From contig NW_025920106.1 in the NCBI RefSeq assembly GCF_902686445.1, positions 2,542,001 to 2,606,000 of the forward strand: 64,000 nucleotides of DNA, given 5' to 3'. Position numbers and translations under genes: made by a program. Positions 11,737-24,655 of this stretch are shown here, in pieces (within the stretch, counting starts at the first letter, position 1; each line of letters starts with the position of its first letter). A model generated the notes under the pieces. The model did not search any database, was not told the DNA's origin, and saw nothing but the letters and a program-made list of their open reading frames with translations. The DNA comes from Sciurus carolinensis (Eukaryota; Chordata; Mammalia; Rodentia; Sciuridae).

Positions 11737-12120
11737 GAATGTAATACAAAGCTGCTCCCCGGCCCTTTATGTTGCATCACAAACTAGCTTGTCAGTCTGA
11801 AAGCTGTTCTCCCCACCCTTTCTGCTGCAGCCATATCCCCACCTCCAACTACTTGTTAGTCTGTGAACATCCTAGCTATTTGTTCATCAGTTTGTTTGCA
11901 AGTATCCTTCTCCGTTATTGGTCCCCTGTTAGCCCATCAGAATTAAACTGCTTAAGGATACCTTCCCTGCCATCTTTTCTCATGCTCTCTCTCCCCTACT
12001 CTCTTTCTCTCTACTCCTCACTTTTCCACTCTCTCTTGTGTGCACCCTTTCACTTTTCCTCTCATTTTCTCTCTTACCCTGCTGGGAGATACTCTATTTG
12101 CTTAATAAACCCTCTTATGT
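11737..12120 (+). repeat. LTR-like block (probable ERV 3' LTR)
   Basis: Begins TGTAATAC after a purine tract. It contains a long pyrimidine-rich stretch (about 11960-12080) and ends soon after an AATAAA signal at about 12103. A TG start, purine tract and late polyadenylation signal are LTR features. Only about 15 bases follow AATAAA before A-rich sequence and L1 begin, so the end is either truncated or a copied polyadenylated RNA end. No matching 5' LTR is in view. Confidence 0.5.
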
Positions 12121-13950
12121 CAAAAAATTTTATGATTGCTTTTTATATTTCTATGAAGAATGTCATTGGGATTTTAATAGAGAAGAATTATCTGTACAGT
12201 GGTTTTGGTAGAATGGTCATTTTGACAATGTTAATTCTACATATCCAAGAGTATGGGAGAGTTTTCAATATTTCAACGTTTTCAATTTCTTCCTTTAGTG
12301 CTCTTCAATTTTCACTATAGAGGTCTTTCATCTCTTTTGTTAGATTGATTCCCAACTTTTTTGTTTTTGAGACTACTGTGAATGGCCTAGTTTTCCTAAT
12401 TTCTCCTTCAGTGTATTCAGCACTGTTGTATAGAAATGTGTTTGATATTATGGGTGTTAATTTTACATCCTGCTACTTTGCTGAATTCGTTTATTAGTTC
12501 TATAATTTTTCTGATGAAATTTTTAATATCTTGAATTCTAACAGAACATAATGGAATATAATTAGAAATGAATGATAAAATAAAAATTAGAAGCTCTTCT
12601 AATAACTGGAGACTAAATGATGCATGAATGACCAGTGGATAGAAGAAGAAATAAGGAATGAAATTAAAAAAAATACTTAGAAGTAAATGAGAATAGCAAC
12701 ACAACATATCAAAATCTATGGGACAACATGAAGACAGTTCTAAGAGGAAAGTTCATTGCATTGAGCTCAATAATTAAAATAATAAAAAATAGTCAAATAA
12801 AAAAATAAGCATTATACCTCAAAACCCTAGAAAAAGAAGAACACATTAACACCAAAATCAGTAGAAGATGGGAAATAATTAAAATCAGAGATGAAATCAA
12901 TAAAACTGAAAGAAAAGTAACAATTTTAAAAATTGACAATGTAAAACCTCAGTTTTTAAAAAAGATAATTAAAATTTATTAATCCTTAGTCATGTTACCA
13001 AAGAAGGAGAAAACTCAAATTACTAAACTTTGTGATGAAAAAGGAAGTATGATAAACACTACTAAAATAAACATGTTAATCAGAAACTATTTTAAAAATT
13101 TATACTCCAATAAAATTGAAAATCTTAAAGACATTGAAAAATTTCTAGAGATATATGACCTACACAAACTGATTAATAAGAACATACACAGTTTAAAAAG
13201 ATAAATTTCAAACAGTGAAACAGAAGATCCCTCAAAAGTCTAACAACTAAGCAAACCCCAGGGCCAGACAAAATCTCAGTCGAGTTCTACAAGACCTTCA
13301 CCAATACTCCTCAAATTATTCCATGAAGTAGAAAAGGAGGAAGATCTTTCAAACTCATTCTATAAAGCTACCATCACTGTGACACATCAAGAAAAGAAAA
13401 TTTCAGACCAATATTTCTCATAAATATGGATGCAAACATTCTCAGTATAATTCTGGCAAATTTTATACAAAATCATGTTACAAAGATAGTACACCATGAT
13501 CAAGTAGTGTTCATCTGAGGGATGCAAGTTTGGTTCAGCATATGGAAATCAAAAAAAATTAATTCATCACATCAATAGACCCAAAGACAAGAACCATATG
13601 ATTATGTCAATAGATGTAGAAAAGCATTTGAGAAAATGCACCACATGTTCATGTTCAAAACATTAGAAAATCTAGGTATTATGAGAACATACTCAGTATT
13701 ATAAAAACAATATATGCTAAACCCAAGGCCAATATTATTGTAAATGAAGAAAATTTGAAAGCATTCCCTTCAAAAACTGAAACAAGACAAAGATGTCTTT
13801 TTTCACCACTTCTATTCAGCATTGTCCTTGAAACCCTAGCCAGAGCAATTAGAGAAAGAAATTAAAGGGATATGTATAGAAAAAAGAAGAACTCAAATTA
13901 TTCCTGTTTATTAACAGCATGATTCTATATTTAGAAGACCCCAAAAAATT
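12121..13950 (-). mobile_element. L1 copy C with 5' inversion (twin priming)
   Basis: 12121-12530 is ORF2 RT sequence on the minus strand; 12533-13950 is ORF2 sequence on the plus strand, from the end of the endonuclease to the RT. The minus piece starts in the element at the residues following EDP(K)N (KNFIRK here). The plus piece ends at the same point (LEDPKK at 13930-13950). An inverted upstream segment next to a forward downstream segment that share one breakpoint is the expected product of twin priming on a minus-strand insertion. The region downstream of the RT and the 3' UTR are missing at 12120. Divergence is high, so it is older than copies A, B and E. Confidence 0.8.
12533..13950 (+). 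pseudogene. L1 ORF2 remnant, inverted segment of copy C
   Basis: Degraded ORF2: the end of the endonuclease (EHNGI near 12545), a linker, then the RT with HHDQV-like text near 13490 and LYLEDP near 13930. Only a 70-codon piece (12992-13204) stays open. Frames change repeatedly. Confidence 0.8.
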
Positions 13951-15759
13951 TGTTGGCTTTTGTTTGCTTTTAATCTTGGGGCCCTTTAAATCTATTTCAA
14001 TTTCTGACAGTTCAAATGTTTATTTTGACTTTTGCACACTTGCAAAAAAAAGACTTCTGATCAATCAAGGGTGTGACCTTGAAAAAGGAAGAAAGAAAGG
14101 GACAGAGAAAACATCCCAATCTATATTTAATGAAGGAACATCAAGTAGGTGCACAGCAATAACAAAATAAAACTTATCTATTCCTTACCTTGTAGCTTAA
14201 TATTTGTTGGGGACTGAGAGATATATAGGGTATCTTAATCATAAATTATATTGAGAAAGCAGAGTGGTGGGGTAAAATTTTCAGGGTGGGTAACTGAGGA
14301 GGAGCTGCAATTTTAAATAGTATGGGCTATGAGAGGAGGATGCAGGAAAGAATGTTAGTGTAGACAGGGCCTCACAAATAGAAGGCTAGACTTGGGAGAG
14401 TGCTTAGAAGTGAAAGACTGGGCATTTCCAGATGGCTTAGGTTCTGTGAGTCAAGAACCTGCCTTTCACTTTTGGGAAATGGAAGCTCTTGGAAGACTTT
14501 GAGAAAAGCAGACTGATGCTGTGACTTAGACTATGCACACTTTTATGCTGGGTAGTCCATAAGCTGCCTCATGTTACCCTGTAAAATACTATGTTATAAA
14601 TATGGTATGACCATCATTTTGTAGGTGAGGACTTTCATGAACTCTATCCAAGGTCAAGTAAGTGGTAAGTGAGGGAGCCATGGATGCTCTTAACTTCTCC
14701 AAGTTCCACCAATTTCCTCTGTAAAATAGAAAAGATAGCCATACATATTATGAAATTGTGAAAATCAAAATGAAAATGAAAAATCAAATGAAAATGTAAA
14801 CGCAGGACAAACTGAGAAAAGTTTTTTTTATGAATTCAAGAAATGTTATTTTTTGTTTGTTGTTCTAATCATATGCACAATAACAAAGTCAGCACTATAT
14901 AGAAGGCCTAACTCCATCTTTGGAGACCAAAAGTAGGCTCATCCATGCACTTCACAGAATTTATAACCCCCTCCTCTGGATTCTGTTTTCTTGTCTACTT
15001 ATGAAGCTTGTGGGCCTACTCTCCTAGGTGCATTTGAGTGTGATGTTCTTTGCTGATTCAGAGATGTTCTGGATGATTTTTGCATATCCTCTTTAACAAT
15101 CATTACTGGGTTGTTCACACTGTGGAGATTTTATCAGTCTTTATTAATGACTTGAGAAGTGTGATGAGAGAATTTTTAGGTTCATGCCAATGCCCTATTC
15201 AGATATTATTGAGAAAGGGTCTTGAAAATAGGTGCAGCCTAGGGCTCCAAGAAAGATCTTAGAGTTTCTAAAAATGAATGTAAAATATAAAATGCTGCTG
15301 CTTCACAAGTGATGCTGAACTGATCCTGCCTCTCATGTGTCATCCCTATTACTTTTTAATTACTCTGTGATCTTATTTGCTCTGACAGATTCAAGTCTTT
15401 ATAAAACAAAAAAATAAAGTATGTTACCTATATGAAGTTGCCTATAAGTAGAGCCTAAAATACATCTGACTTTAATTGAAAAGCTGAATTGAGTTTTCAT
15501 TTTCTGGTATTGTCTATTATCTTTCTTTCCTCTCTTCCTCTTCCCCCATCCCTCTTTTTGTATGAAACATAAATTGCAATAGAATTTTTCACTAACATTT
15601 ATGAACTTTTCAAATCTATGATGTTCTACACAAAGAGCACTTTTTCACCATGGGAAGTTTTAGCAAGAATAACCTGGTTTATAAAACCTTATCCCTATGC
15701 CCTGCACAGCATGCATATAATCTGTGTTGTCAGTCACTTATTACTCTTGCTAGGGCAGG
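13951..15759. other. Non-coding stretch with one MIR-like fossil
   Basis: No open frame with recognisable domains. Minus-strand MIR-like sequence at about 14575-14700 (GTAGGTGAGGACTTTCATG and CCAAGGTCAAGTAAGTGG resemble the MIR core in reverse). Nothing else recognised. Confidence 0.5.
14575..14700 (-). repeat. MIR-like SINE fossil
   Basis: The reverse-strand MIR core pattern is visible: a T-rich run before GTAGGTGAGGA, then CCAAGGTCAAGTAAGTGG. Highly diverged, as expected of a mammalian-wide element. Confidence 0.55.
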
Positions 15760-15975
15760 TTTTTTTTTTTTTCTGTATGTGTACTGGGATTGAACTCAGG
15801 GACATTTAACCACTGAGCCACATGCTCAGTCATTTTATTTTTTGCATTTTATTTAGAGTCATGGTCTCACTAAGTTGCTTAGGGCCTCATTAAGTTGCTG
15901 AGGCTGACCTTGAACATGTGATTCTCCTGCCTCAGCCTCCCAAGTCACTGGGAATACAGGTGTGTGCCACCATGG
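15760..15975 (-). repeat. B1-dID composite SINE
   Basis: Plus strand starts with a T run (the A tail of the minus-strand element). Next comes an ID-like part in reverse (ACTGGGATTGAACTCAGGGA, CACTGAGCCAC), then a 7SL-derived part in reverse (TCTCACTAAGTTGC, GCCTCAGCCTCCCAAG, GGTGTGTGCCACC). A left B1 arm joined to an ID-type right arm is typical of squirrel and dormouse rodents, so it also supports the organism assignment. Confidence 0.85.
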
Positions 15976-16496
15976 ATAGCACTAAGGCAGCTTTTTCCAG
16001 TAGTCTTGAACATGCTAAAAGGAGAAGATTCCACTTGTCTCTTCAACAAGGTGCATTCTATCACTTTTCCAAAAGGACTTCCGATGTGATTTTTGGGTAC
16101 CTTAAAATTTAAGTTTATCACTCAATCCCTCTTCCTAGATGTGTGCTTTATTTCTTCAATTTCTCCTATCAATGGATGGTAGACTTGTCCATAGTACACA
16201 CTGAAAATATGAACCCTTATCACTTCATAAAAAGAAAGAAGAAAAATGGTAAACATTTTTCTGTGTCTGGTGATTGTTTCTTGCCTATGGAAAAGTGTTG
16301 ATTTTCAGAGATGATTCTTGTGAAAAAGAAAAAACAGCCTAATGGGACCTGGGATCCACAGTTCTGAAGGCCAGGTCCAAGGATGTGGAGTTCTGCAAAG
16401 GTTGGGAGAAACTTGATAATTCAGAACATACATGGTTGATTAAGGATTGAAGAACTGGACAGGAATTAGTTCTTATCTCCCATCTCTCCTCAGGTA

Positions 16497-16660
16497 TTTC
16501 CAAACTTGTCTGATCATAAGAATCACTTGAGGCCTTATGAAAAATACAGACTCAAAGTCACATTGCTGAAGACTCTAGTCAGTGGATCTGGCCAAGAACT
16601 TGGGAAAAAGCTTTTAACAATTACCATGATAATCTTTATCAAATGAGTTTAGGAAACACA
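16497..16660 (+). mobile_element. MER5A-like hAT-Charlie MITE fossil
   Basis: CAAACTTGTCTGATCATAAG and AATCACTTGAGG followed by AAAAATACAGACTC match the pattern I know for the MER5A non-autonomous DNA transposon. Shared across placental mammals; no coding content. Confidence 0.65.
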
Positions 16661-17254
16661 CAGACCAGCAGAGCAGAGTCTAGGAATGTTTCAGCTGTAG
16701 ATGGCCTTCTGTGACATTGCTTTTGCTAAGACACTCACTGTCAGTGCCATATGCATTATGCTACACCTTTGCTCATTTCTCTGCATGCTGTCCAGTGGGT
16801 TATGTGTGCCCTTCATTAGGCTTCCTATGGCTTAAGAATCACCTCAGGTACCACTTCCCTTCATTTCTGAAACACCCAATTCTTGCTTCTAATAAGGAAA
16901 TGCCACTTACAAATATTCTTTTCCTACCTCTACGCATCTCCTTCCTTGTTTTTCCACAGGATTTTTCTCACCTCATACTTCTCAATTTGAAATGGAAGCC
17001 CTGGAATGGAGGGCCCCTGCACATGCTGTGTTTTTGTTTGTTCCACAGAAGAGAAATGTACACAAGGGAATGAGTGCTGACTGTTTTCAAGAATCTCAGC
17101 TTCTGTTAGTGATTTTTAAAAGAAGCACCAAGTGACCTCTGCCATTAGCAAAAACCTGCCCTCACCTTGACATGTCTGTGCACTACCTCACACAGTGAGA
17201 TGATGAATGTACAGCACAACAGGGAGAAGGCTAGATTCTAAAACCAGTGATCTA

Positions 17255-17700
17255 GAACTCCATTGCTAGCTCTACCTCTTAGGGAATTTATTGGATAACA
17301 TAATAGTATCTATGTTGTAGGACTCTTGCCTTAGTTCAATACAGTAATCCAGACAAAGAGCTCAACACAGTAACCAGCACATAAAGATGGATGAGTTGTG
17401 GTGTGTACCAAGTGGATGTTAGGCCACACATTGAGTATATGCCAAATAGTGACTGCCCTAAAAGCACAGGTGTTGGAATGTGGTACACTGGGGTTTAGAG
17501 ATGGAACTATACCACATCATAGATCTGTGACCTCAAGTGAGTCCTCAAGTGCAAGGTGAGTAATGAATCACTGTTTACTAAGTACTTAATCCAGACTGAG
17601 TACTCTGCACCAATTAGCTCATAAAATTCACAAACCCATTCTCATAGAGTATTGCCCCCATCATATAGTTTCAACAAGTATTTTCCCCGAGCTACTGTCA
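17255..17700. repeat. MIR-like fossils (at least two)
   Basis: Plus-strand MIR-like text at about 17255-17420 (CTAGCTCTACCTCTTAGG, ATAATAGTATCTATGTTGTAGG, CCAGCACATAAAG). Further MIR-like text at 17475-17560 (TCTGTGACCTCAAGTGAGT), then reverse-oriented text at about 17580-17700. Heavily diverged, so the boundaries are approximate. Confidence 0.5.
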
Positions 17701-20700
17701 TTTTATTTATAACTTTTAACCCCTCCCCACATAGCCTGGTCATTTTATAGCTAACCCAAATTAGAGTGTCACTTCATCTACCAATACATTTAATAAAGTT
17801 TTGGTTATTTTTCCACAACCAGATATATTCTGACTTAAGTAAACAAACTCAAGGTGGACAGGACACAAAAATTAATATTTCACTGCATTACTGTCTTTCA
17901 TTTCCTTAACTGTCTTTCTGATCCCAGGGAAGAACTGACCCCATCTAGGTGGCAGGTGATCCTGGAGGTAGAGAAAAAAATGACATTTGTGCTTCCTGCT
18001 TCCCTAGTGAAAAGATTGGCTGAGAGTATTACAGGGAGTTATTTTTTGTTGTTGTTTATAACCATATGTAAATAAAAGAGAAAAAGCAGGTCTCAGATGA
18101 ACATTTTAGACCACCTCCCAGCTGAACTCTTTCTGTAGAAGCCTGTCTATATACACAAACTGCCAAATTTTCACAATATTATAAATAATCCCAGGATGCT
18201 CCTCCAGGTATCTGTTTTGTGGCACCAAGGTCTATTAAGAACTAGTTTTCTTTAAGTAGCAATGATGAGCTTTAGCAAATGCTCAGGCAGAATGAAAATT
18301 AAATAGTTAATTTTTATAAAATAGTTACTCGATCCTCTCTCATTAGGCACATTTTTATATCTTGTGAAAAGTTCTTGACATTTCAGGTTTAAAAAAATTC
18401 TAAAATGCCAAAGCTTTATAGTGAGCAGAAAACTATCCCAAGTATTTTTCAACTTGAATGTTTCTGCTTTTGAGACTAATGTGTGCTAAAATTTCATTTC
18501 AAAAAAATGAATAAGTAAAAGAATAAAAATAAGATAAAATAAAAAGTTCCATGTCCTCATTTCTCCTAGAGTTCATTTGGATTTCTAGCCCATTTAAACA
18601 GATGACTTCAACACCATCCAAAACAGGAGCAATCCTTGTATAAAAGGGAACATGGTCAATCTGCAACTTCCTAATTCTTCCTACAGATCTTATCAGTTCC
18701 CTTAAAGGAGACTCCAGTCCTGACACAATCACATGTTATTGCTTCAGGGCAAATCTAAGGTAAGCTTGAAGCCATAGAGAAAAGTATGTACTTATTTATT
18801 TCAGAGTAGTACCATCAATATTCCTGTTAGAATGTGGTTTCCAAGGGTCATAGCACTATTTAACCTATACATTAGCTAGCAAGCATCTCCACTTTTCCTG
18901 GCAGGCAATATTCTTTACCCCAAATGATAAGATTTGCAGATAGTCAGTGATGATCAGCTAAGGGCTTCCCTGCTTTCTTCTATTGCAGAAGTGTTTTGAT
19001 GGTCTGGACGGGTAACTCATATACATCTGGAAGGAAAACCTGCTTCTGTGAGCTCTGCATAAGAGCAAGCAGAGAAGTGTGTACCTGGAATCTACAAGCA
19101 AAGCAAAGCAAGTAATTAGGTAAAAAAAAAAAACTCTCATTTAGGGGGGTTGCTGAAATTTCTGTTTCATTTGTATAGTTGAAGAAATGTTCCTACTACC
19201 TTGGGTACAAATTCTATGAAGAGTTCTATGAGCACAATTTCTCCAATAGTTCCAAGAATTCCAAAGCCAAACAGTAGCCCCTGAGGCAGCATCCATGTTG
19301 ACCAACAGTGTGTGATGACTGCAAGTATTTCTCATACTGACTTGGCATCAATTCATGAGAGGGTTCCTCAGCTGAAGTGTGCTTACATGTGTTCATTGAC
19401 ACAACAAAATGATCAGTAACTTCCCGACCTGGCCTAGGCCTCAGTGACCTAATAAATAAATACTTACCTTCTCACTTTCTGGAAGTCCAGTGTGGGTCTG
19501 TCTACATTTCTCTGCATGAAAAGCAGGTCCTAAGGTCTCTGCTGCAGGAAAAGATAGATATGTAGGCATCAAATGCCTCATAGTCCATTGGCCAGAATAA
19601 CTCATATGACCACACACTGAATCCAGGGGTGGTTGGACTTCATAGGGTCAGGAATATTAAATATTTGGTGACCACCAATTTTCTCTGCCATAATCGGTAA
19701 TACAATGTCACTATTTTATGTATTTTCCAGCAGGTTTTTGGCAAAACTCTTGTACAGAAAACAAACTCTGAAGAAACCATGAAGTTCTTTCCTTCATGTT
19801 TTTTTTTTTTTTTTTAATTTGGTGGTGCTGTACTTTAGACAGGGTCTCACACATTTTAGGCAAGGACTTAAATGCTTAATTATATCTCCACACCATTACA
19901 TGCTTTTTTATTTGTCCAGAGAGAACCACAGTCATGTACAAATTATCCAGCTTCAATGTTGTGTATGGGATGCATTCTTAATTCTCCCAAGAGACCTGTC
20001 AGGGAATGGCAAATATCCTTGCCCTAAAGAAAGTTACTCTACACAGACTTAAGTCTGAAAGAATATTTTTTTGGCAAGTAACCAGAATTATTACTAGAAG
20101 TAGAAACTATTAACATATGGTAAGTAAGTTCTTTTATTGTTGGCTGTAGTTTACATATTTATTTTATTCCTGTATTGAGGCATGTTTGCCAGTCTCACCT
20201 GGGGAACTCATTATGTCATACTGTTTCTCAGTTTATCCTCAACAAAAGGAAGATAGTAGAATATTCCTCAGGTAGCAAAATTGCTGAAAATGAAACAGAA
20301 TCCTTGTACCATGGACAATTCTGAACCTGTCCATATCAAAAGTAAAAACAGGAAATATTTAGCAACCTCCTGAAATCAGAAGTTTCCTACTTTAATAGGA
20401 AAGAAGTAGAGATATTTGAATGCTCAAGTTGCTGCTTCAACTTGTTTTGGATGATAAATGAGGAGGGAGGTGACATGAACACATGTTTCAAGGTTATACA
20501 GAATCCTGGAGGAGGATAGATATATAGGCATATTATTTTTTACCTTCATCAACAGAAAGCTTCAATTTATAAAGAAGGAAAAATACAGTGGAAGAGGGAA
20601 AGAAGTAGAGGAGGGAAGAAAAACACTTGGGAAAGAGGAAGGCACCAATAGAAAGGTGACCAAAAAAAGGTAGATAGGAAGAAAGGACAAAAAAAATAAT

Positions 20701-22689
20701 ATTTTTCTCACTCAGAATCAGCAGCCCTCCAAAGCTGTGCATCATTGTGGTTGAGCTTGTCATTAATAGCTGGAAAAATGTGTTGCCATCCAGTGCTCTA
20801 GATCTTTAGAGCAGGTTCATGAGGGCCAGCAGTTTTCTTGGGGTGCTGTGGTTAAGCCTTTCCTTCCAAGATGCTATGGGGAAAGAAAAGGACTTAAAGT
20901 CTAGCACACAGATGCCACCAGAAATCTTCCCAACATATGTAACCAAGACACTAACTTTTATGAGTCACCAGTTTTATTGCCTGTGGGAGTCACTGTAAAT
21001 TTATATTAACTCTTGGAGACTCACCTTCCTGGAAACCCTCTGCTCATGGTTCCACATAGTTGTTGCAACCCTTACCATATTGATATAAACATAAATTTGA
21101 CCATTCAACAATTTTCAAACAAATTCACACAACATAAAATCTTCATGAACATGTGTTCATGACTTGAGACCTTTGCTGAAGACTGGGACAGAGGCCAGCA
21201 CATACAAGATAATATCTTAAAAATCCATTTTATGGGGAGATATTCCAGTTTCATAGGTAGGATAACTCAATGTTCTTAGGCTGTCAATAGTCCCTAAATT
21301 AATACATGGACTCAAGAAACTGTCAATCAAAATACTAGAGGATTACCTTTAGAAATGATAAGTTTATTCTAAGATGCACAAAAAAATGCAAAAGGATTTG
21401 AATAGGAAAAGAAATTGAAAGAGGAAGAACCTAGTAAGAGATCTTACATTGCTTTAGTTGAAGTCATGTTACAAATCTGCAAGTAGGCAAGAAAATGTGA
21501 TATTGGTATAAAGAGATATGAGGATCAAAAATCAGAATAGAATTTTGAGAGAGACTCACACAGACATGGTCAGAAGATTTTGAAATAAAGCACAAAGTCA
21601 ATGCAATAAAAAGAGAAGAGTTTGTCAAAAAATGATGATGGAATGACCGTTGGTTATATGCAAAAGCACACTATGGTGACCATAAGCAGGGGCAGAGTCC
21701 TCCAAAGCTAGAAGTTCTTGCTGTAATCTTTCAGAGCTGAGGAAGCAGGATAAGCATACACACCCACTCTTCTTATACTCTTGCCAGGACTTGAGCCCTT
21801 ACCCTCAGTCTGAACAAAAACATTGTCTGACTTTACAATAGTTGTGAGAATGCTGTGTATGTGCCAGGACCAGAAACATGGTGGGTCGTGACCCAGGTAA
21901 ACAATGCCTGGTGCCACCCATTTCTTACTGAAGCAAGCTATTTTTTTCAGGTTCCTGTGACTTCTCTCTGCTTTTTTTTCTCTTCTGGCCTTTCCAGTGG
22001 CCCTAACTCTGAAACTTCTTTCAGTTCCTTTAACTTTATTCTTACAGTATGTGAAGCATGTCAGCTGTAAAGTGTCTCCTGCTGATGATGCCACTGTGTG
22101 AGAGATAGCCATGGTGGGATGGTACTGAGCAGCTATGACCTGGAGAAAGAGGGGGGAGAAAGAAATGGGCCAGGTGGTCATGTTCAAGAGGGGAAATGGG
22201 AAGGGCAGGTTGAGAATGACAAACTGGATGGCAGGCTCATGAAGGGCAGACAGTGATTCTGAGCAAGAGAGGCAGGAGAGAAGAAAACAGACCCAAGCAG
22301 ATCATGCCTTGTTGAGCTGTTAAAGGAGGGTCAAGGCAAGCACTTGAAGGAACTTTGCAGAAAAAATCTGGGGAAATTTCATTGTTCTAGCAATCAGAAT
22401 CACATTTTGAAGAATTCAGGTGGAAGCAAAGCTGAGCAATGACTCACATTTTAAAGTTAATAGATATCAATTTTTTCAAAATATTTTGTTTCTGTTTTGA
22501 AGTTTTAATTGCTTTTTAAAATTTAAGTTAGAGTTTTGGAAATTTTAAAGTTAAAATTTAAAATGTAGTTTTACATTACAAACAAGATTTTGGAAATTTC
22601 TGAAAAGTTCCTATTTAACAGAACCACAATTGAACATTGTGAATATTTTAAAATTTTAAATATGTGATGGGTATTTTCTTAAAGATCTT

Positions 22690-22780
22690 CTTTGATATCC
22701 ATTGTGTGTATATATAGTCATATCATCCAAATATGAGCATACATATATTATGTGTGTATATATGCATACATAAATATTAT
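22690..22780. repeat. Imperfect TA/TG simple repeat
   Basis: Runs of TGTGTATATATA and ACATATATTATGTGTGTATA interrupted by a few other bases. Confidence 0.6.
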
Positions 22781-23813
22781 TGCAAATATGTGTTAAATGC
22801 ACACAACCCAGAACCTGCAACATGCTTACTGTGCTTTCCCTGCCTGCACTGGTAGATTCCAACTTGCATCAATCATGCTCACTCTGCATCCATCTGCAGC
22901 TTAAGCACCCTTCAAACCTAATCTATCTTAACATACTACAGCCTCTGGCAGCCCTCACAGAGCCTGTCCACTGCTGTGTTTAGTCATAAACCCTGTCTAC
23001 CTTAGGTGAACACAGCACATCCCTTGCCCTCTAAAGAGGTGCCCACAGGTTCAGGGACCCTCAGTAGAAATCCACTTTTGCTGTAGTCTGACACAATCTT
23101 ACCTCTCCAGAGAATGCAGGAGGGCAGATGTGTCCATAGCAAGAATAAAATGAGTGTTTAATCAATAGGACTCAGTGATTCCTGAATCTTCAGGGCTCCT
23201 ACACTTTCTAGTAATGTCTAAAGGTAAAATAGCAAGACTCAAGAATGTTTGCATACCCACTGCATCAGTTCCATTGCAGAGAACTCTGGTCAGTTACCTC
23301 ATTCCTTCCTTGAGATGGTGGTAAAAGGAGCAAATTGTTGAGGTTGACACTGATGGCTTCAAATGCAAAAATATATGAAGTGCAAGCACCTTTGGGGAAC
23401 AGAAGGCCAGAAGACAAGGAGCAAAGGAATGGTGCATGGAAAGTAGATAATACAAGAGTGACACTGTGCAAGCACAATGCTAAATGGTAGCACTTCAGCA
23501 TACTTTGTCTATTTTGTTTTTAAACTTGTCACTAATAAAATACTTTTTCATATCAAGTACCAGTAGTACAGAGGACTTTAAAGGGCCATCAAATCTCCAA
23601 AATAAAAAAAAAAAAATCAAAAGGGAAATCTTAATGCAGGTTTTCCTCCCTTTTTATGATTCTTTGTATTAAATGATGTTCCTTCAGCAAATGCATTGAT
23701 AGTCAATTAATCAAACTTTGTTAGCAGTTTTCTTTGTACAGCATGTGAGGATTGTTGATTTGGGCCCTTTGATTTTTGTGTATCCAGCAATTTGTGCTTA
23801 TGTTCAAATGATA

Positions 23814-23845
23814 GTGCTCACTGTGTTTTGTGCTCACTGTGTTTT
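23814..23845. repeat. 16-bp perfect tandem duplication
   Basis: GTGCTCACTGTGTTTT occurs twice with no spacer. A small local duplication with no obvious function. Confidence 0.8.
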
Positions 23846-23871
23846 ACAAGTTACCTTTAGAGTGTTAAGTC

Positions 23872-24105
23872 CAGAGAGGTATGGTGGTGCATGCCTGTAA
23901 TTCCAGCAGTTTGGGATGCTAAAGCAGAAGGATCACAAGTTCAAAACCATTCTCAGCAACTTAGCAGGGACCTAAGTAACTTAGGGAGTCCCAGTCTCAA
24001 AATAAAATATTAAAAAAGCATTGAAGATGTTGCTCAGTGCTTAAGCATCTCTGGTTCAAAACCTAGTACCATAAATAAGCAAACAAATGAATAAATAACT
24101 AAGGG
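23872..24105 (+). repeat. B1-dID composite SINE
   Basis: GGTGGTGCATGCCTGTAATT, CAGCAACTTAGCAGG and CCAGTCTCAAAATAAAA form the 7SL-derived arm. TTGAAGATGTTGCTCAGTGC and GGTTCAAAACC form the ID-type arm. An A-rich tail reaches about 24105. Confidence 0.85.
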
Positions 24106-24439
24106 TTAAGCCCAGGCCCAGAGATTAGAAACTTTCAAAGGCAATATATTTTAACAACATTTGAAACAGTAACCTAGGGATGCCCATGGACAAACACATA
24201 TAGTTCTCTGGACCTATGGAAAGGTGCTGTGAGACTCCCTTAAGATCATTTAAATATTTAGTTGTTGATTTTACCTTGACTGCATCGCATTCCTTTTTGA
24301 CAACAGGTAAACACAGGGAAGTTGTTAGGGGTATTAGAAATATTCTTAAAATGGGTATGTTTAGTGATTCTAAGAGTGCTTGAAAAAAAAAACTTGCTTC
24401 CCCGAACATTTAATATTTGTATGTGGTGGGGCTGGGTTT

Positions 24440-24655
24440 AAAGACAGGGTAGCACATGACAGTAATTGCTGTGACTCATGAGGTTGAGGAAGAAGAAGTG
24501 CAAGTCTAAGACTGGCATTATCTACTTAGAAAGATACTTTCTCAGAATAAAAAATTGAAAGCACTAAAAATGTGAGAGCTATAGCTCAGTGATATAACAG
24601 GTCTGAGTTCCATCCCCAGTACAAAAAAAGAAAAGTTTAAAAAAAAAGAAAGATA
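24440..24655 (+). repeat. Diverged B1-dID SINE
   Basis: GCACATGACAGTAATTGCTG and GAGGTTGAGGAAGAAGAAG resemble the B1 arm. GAGCTATAGCTCAGTGATAT and CTGAGTTCCATCCCCAGTAC resemble the ID arm, followed by an A-rich tail. More diverged than the copy at 23872. Confidence 0.7.

Larger units (their letters stand above)
17701..23871. other. Long non-coding stretch, no supported gene
   Basis: Several open frames of 60-160 codons occur (the longest, 22187-21708 on the minus strand, has 159 codons), but none shows a domain, signal or conserved motif I recognise. A T-rich SINE-like fragment is possible at 19797-19915 (GGTGGTGCTG, AGGGTCTCACAC). 22440-22640 is very AT-rich. 22690-22780 is an imperfect TA/TG simple repeat. 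No splice structure could be assigned. Confidence 0.45.

Noticed and set aside
21708..22187. 159-codon minus-strand open frame
   Set aside because: No recognisable domain, unusual composition, no splice or promoter context; likely chance.
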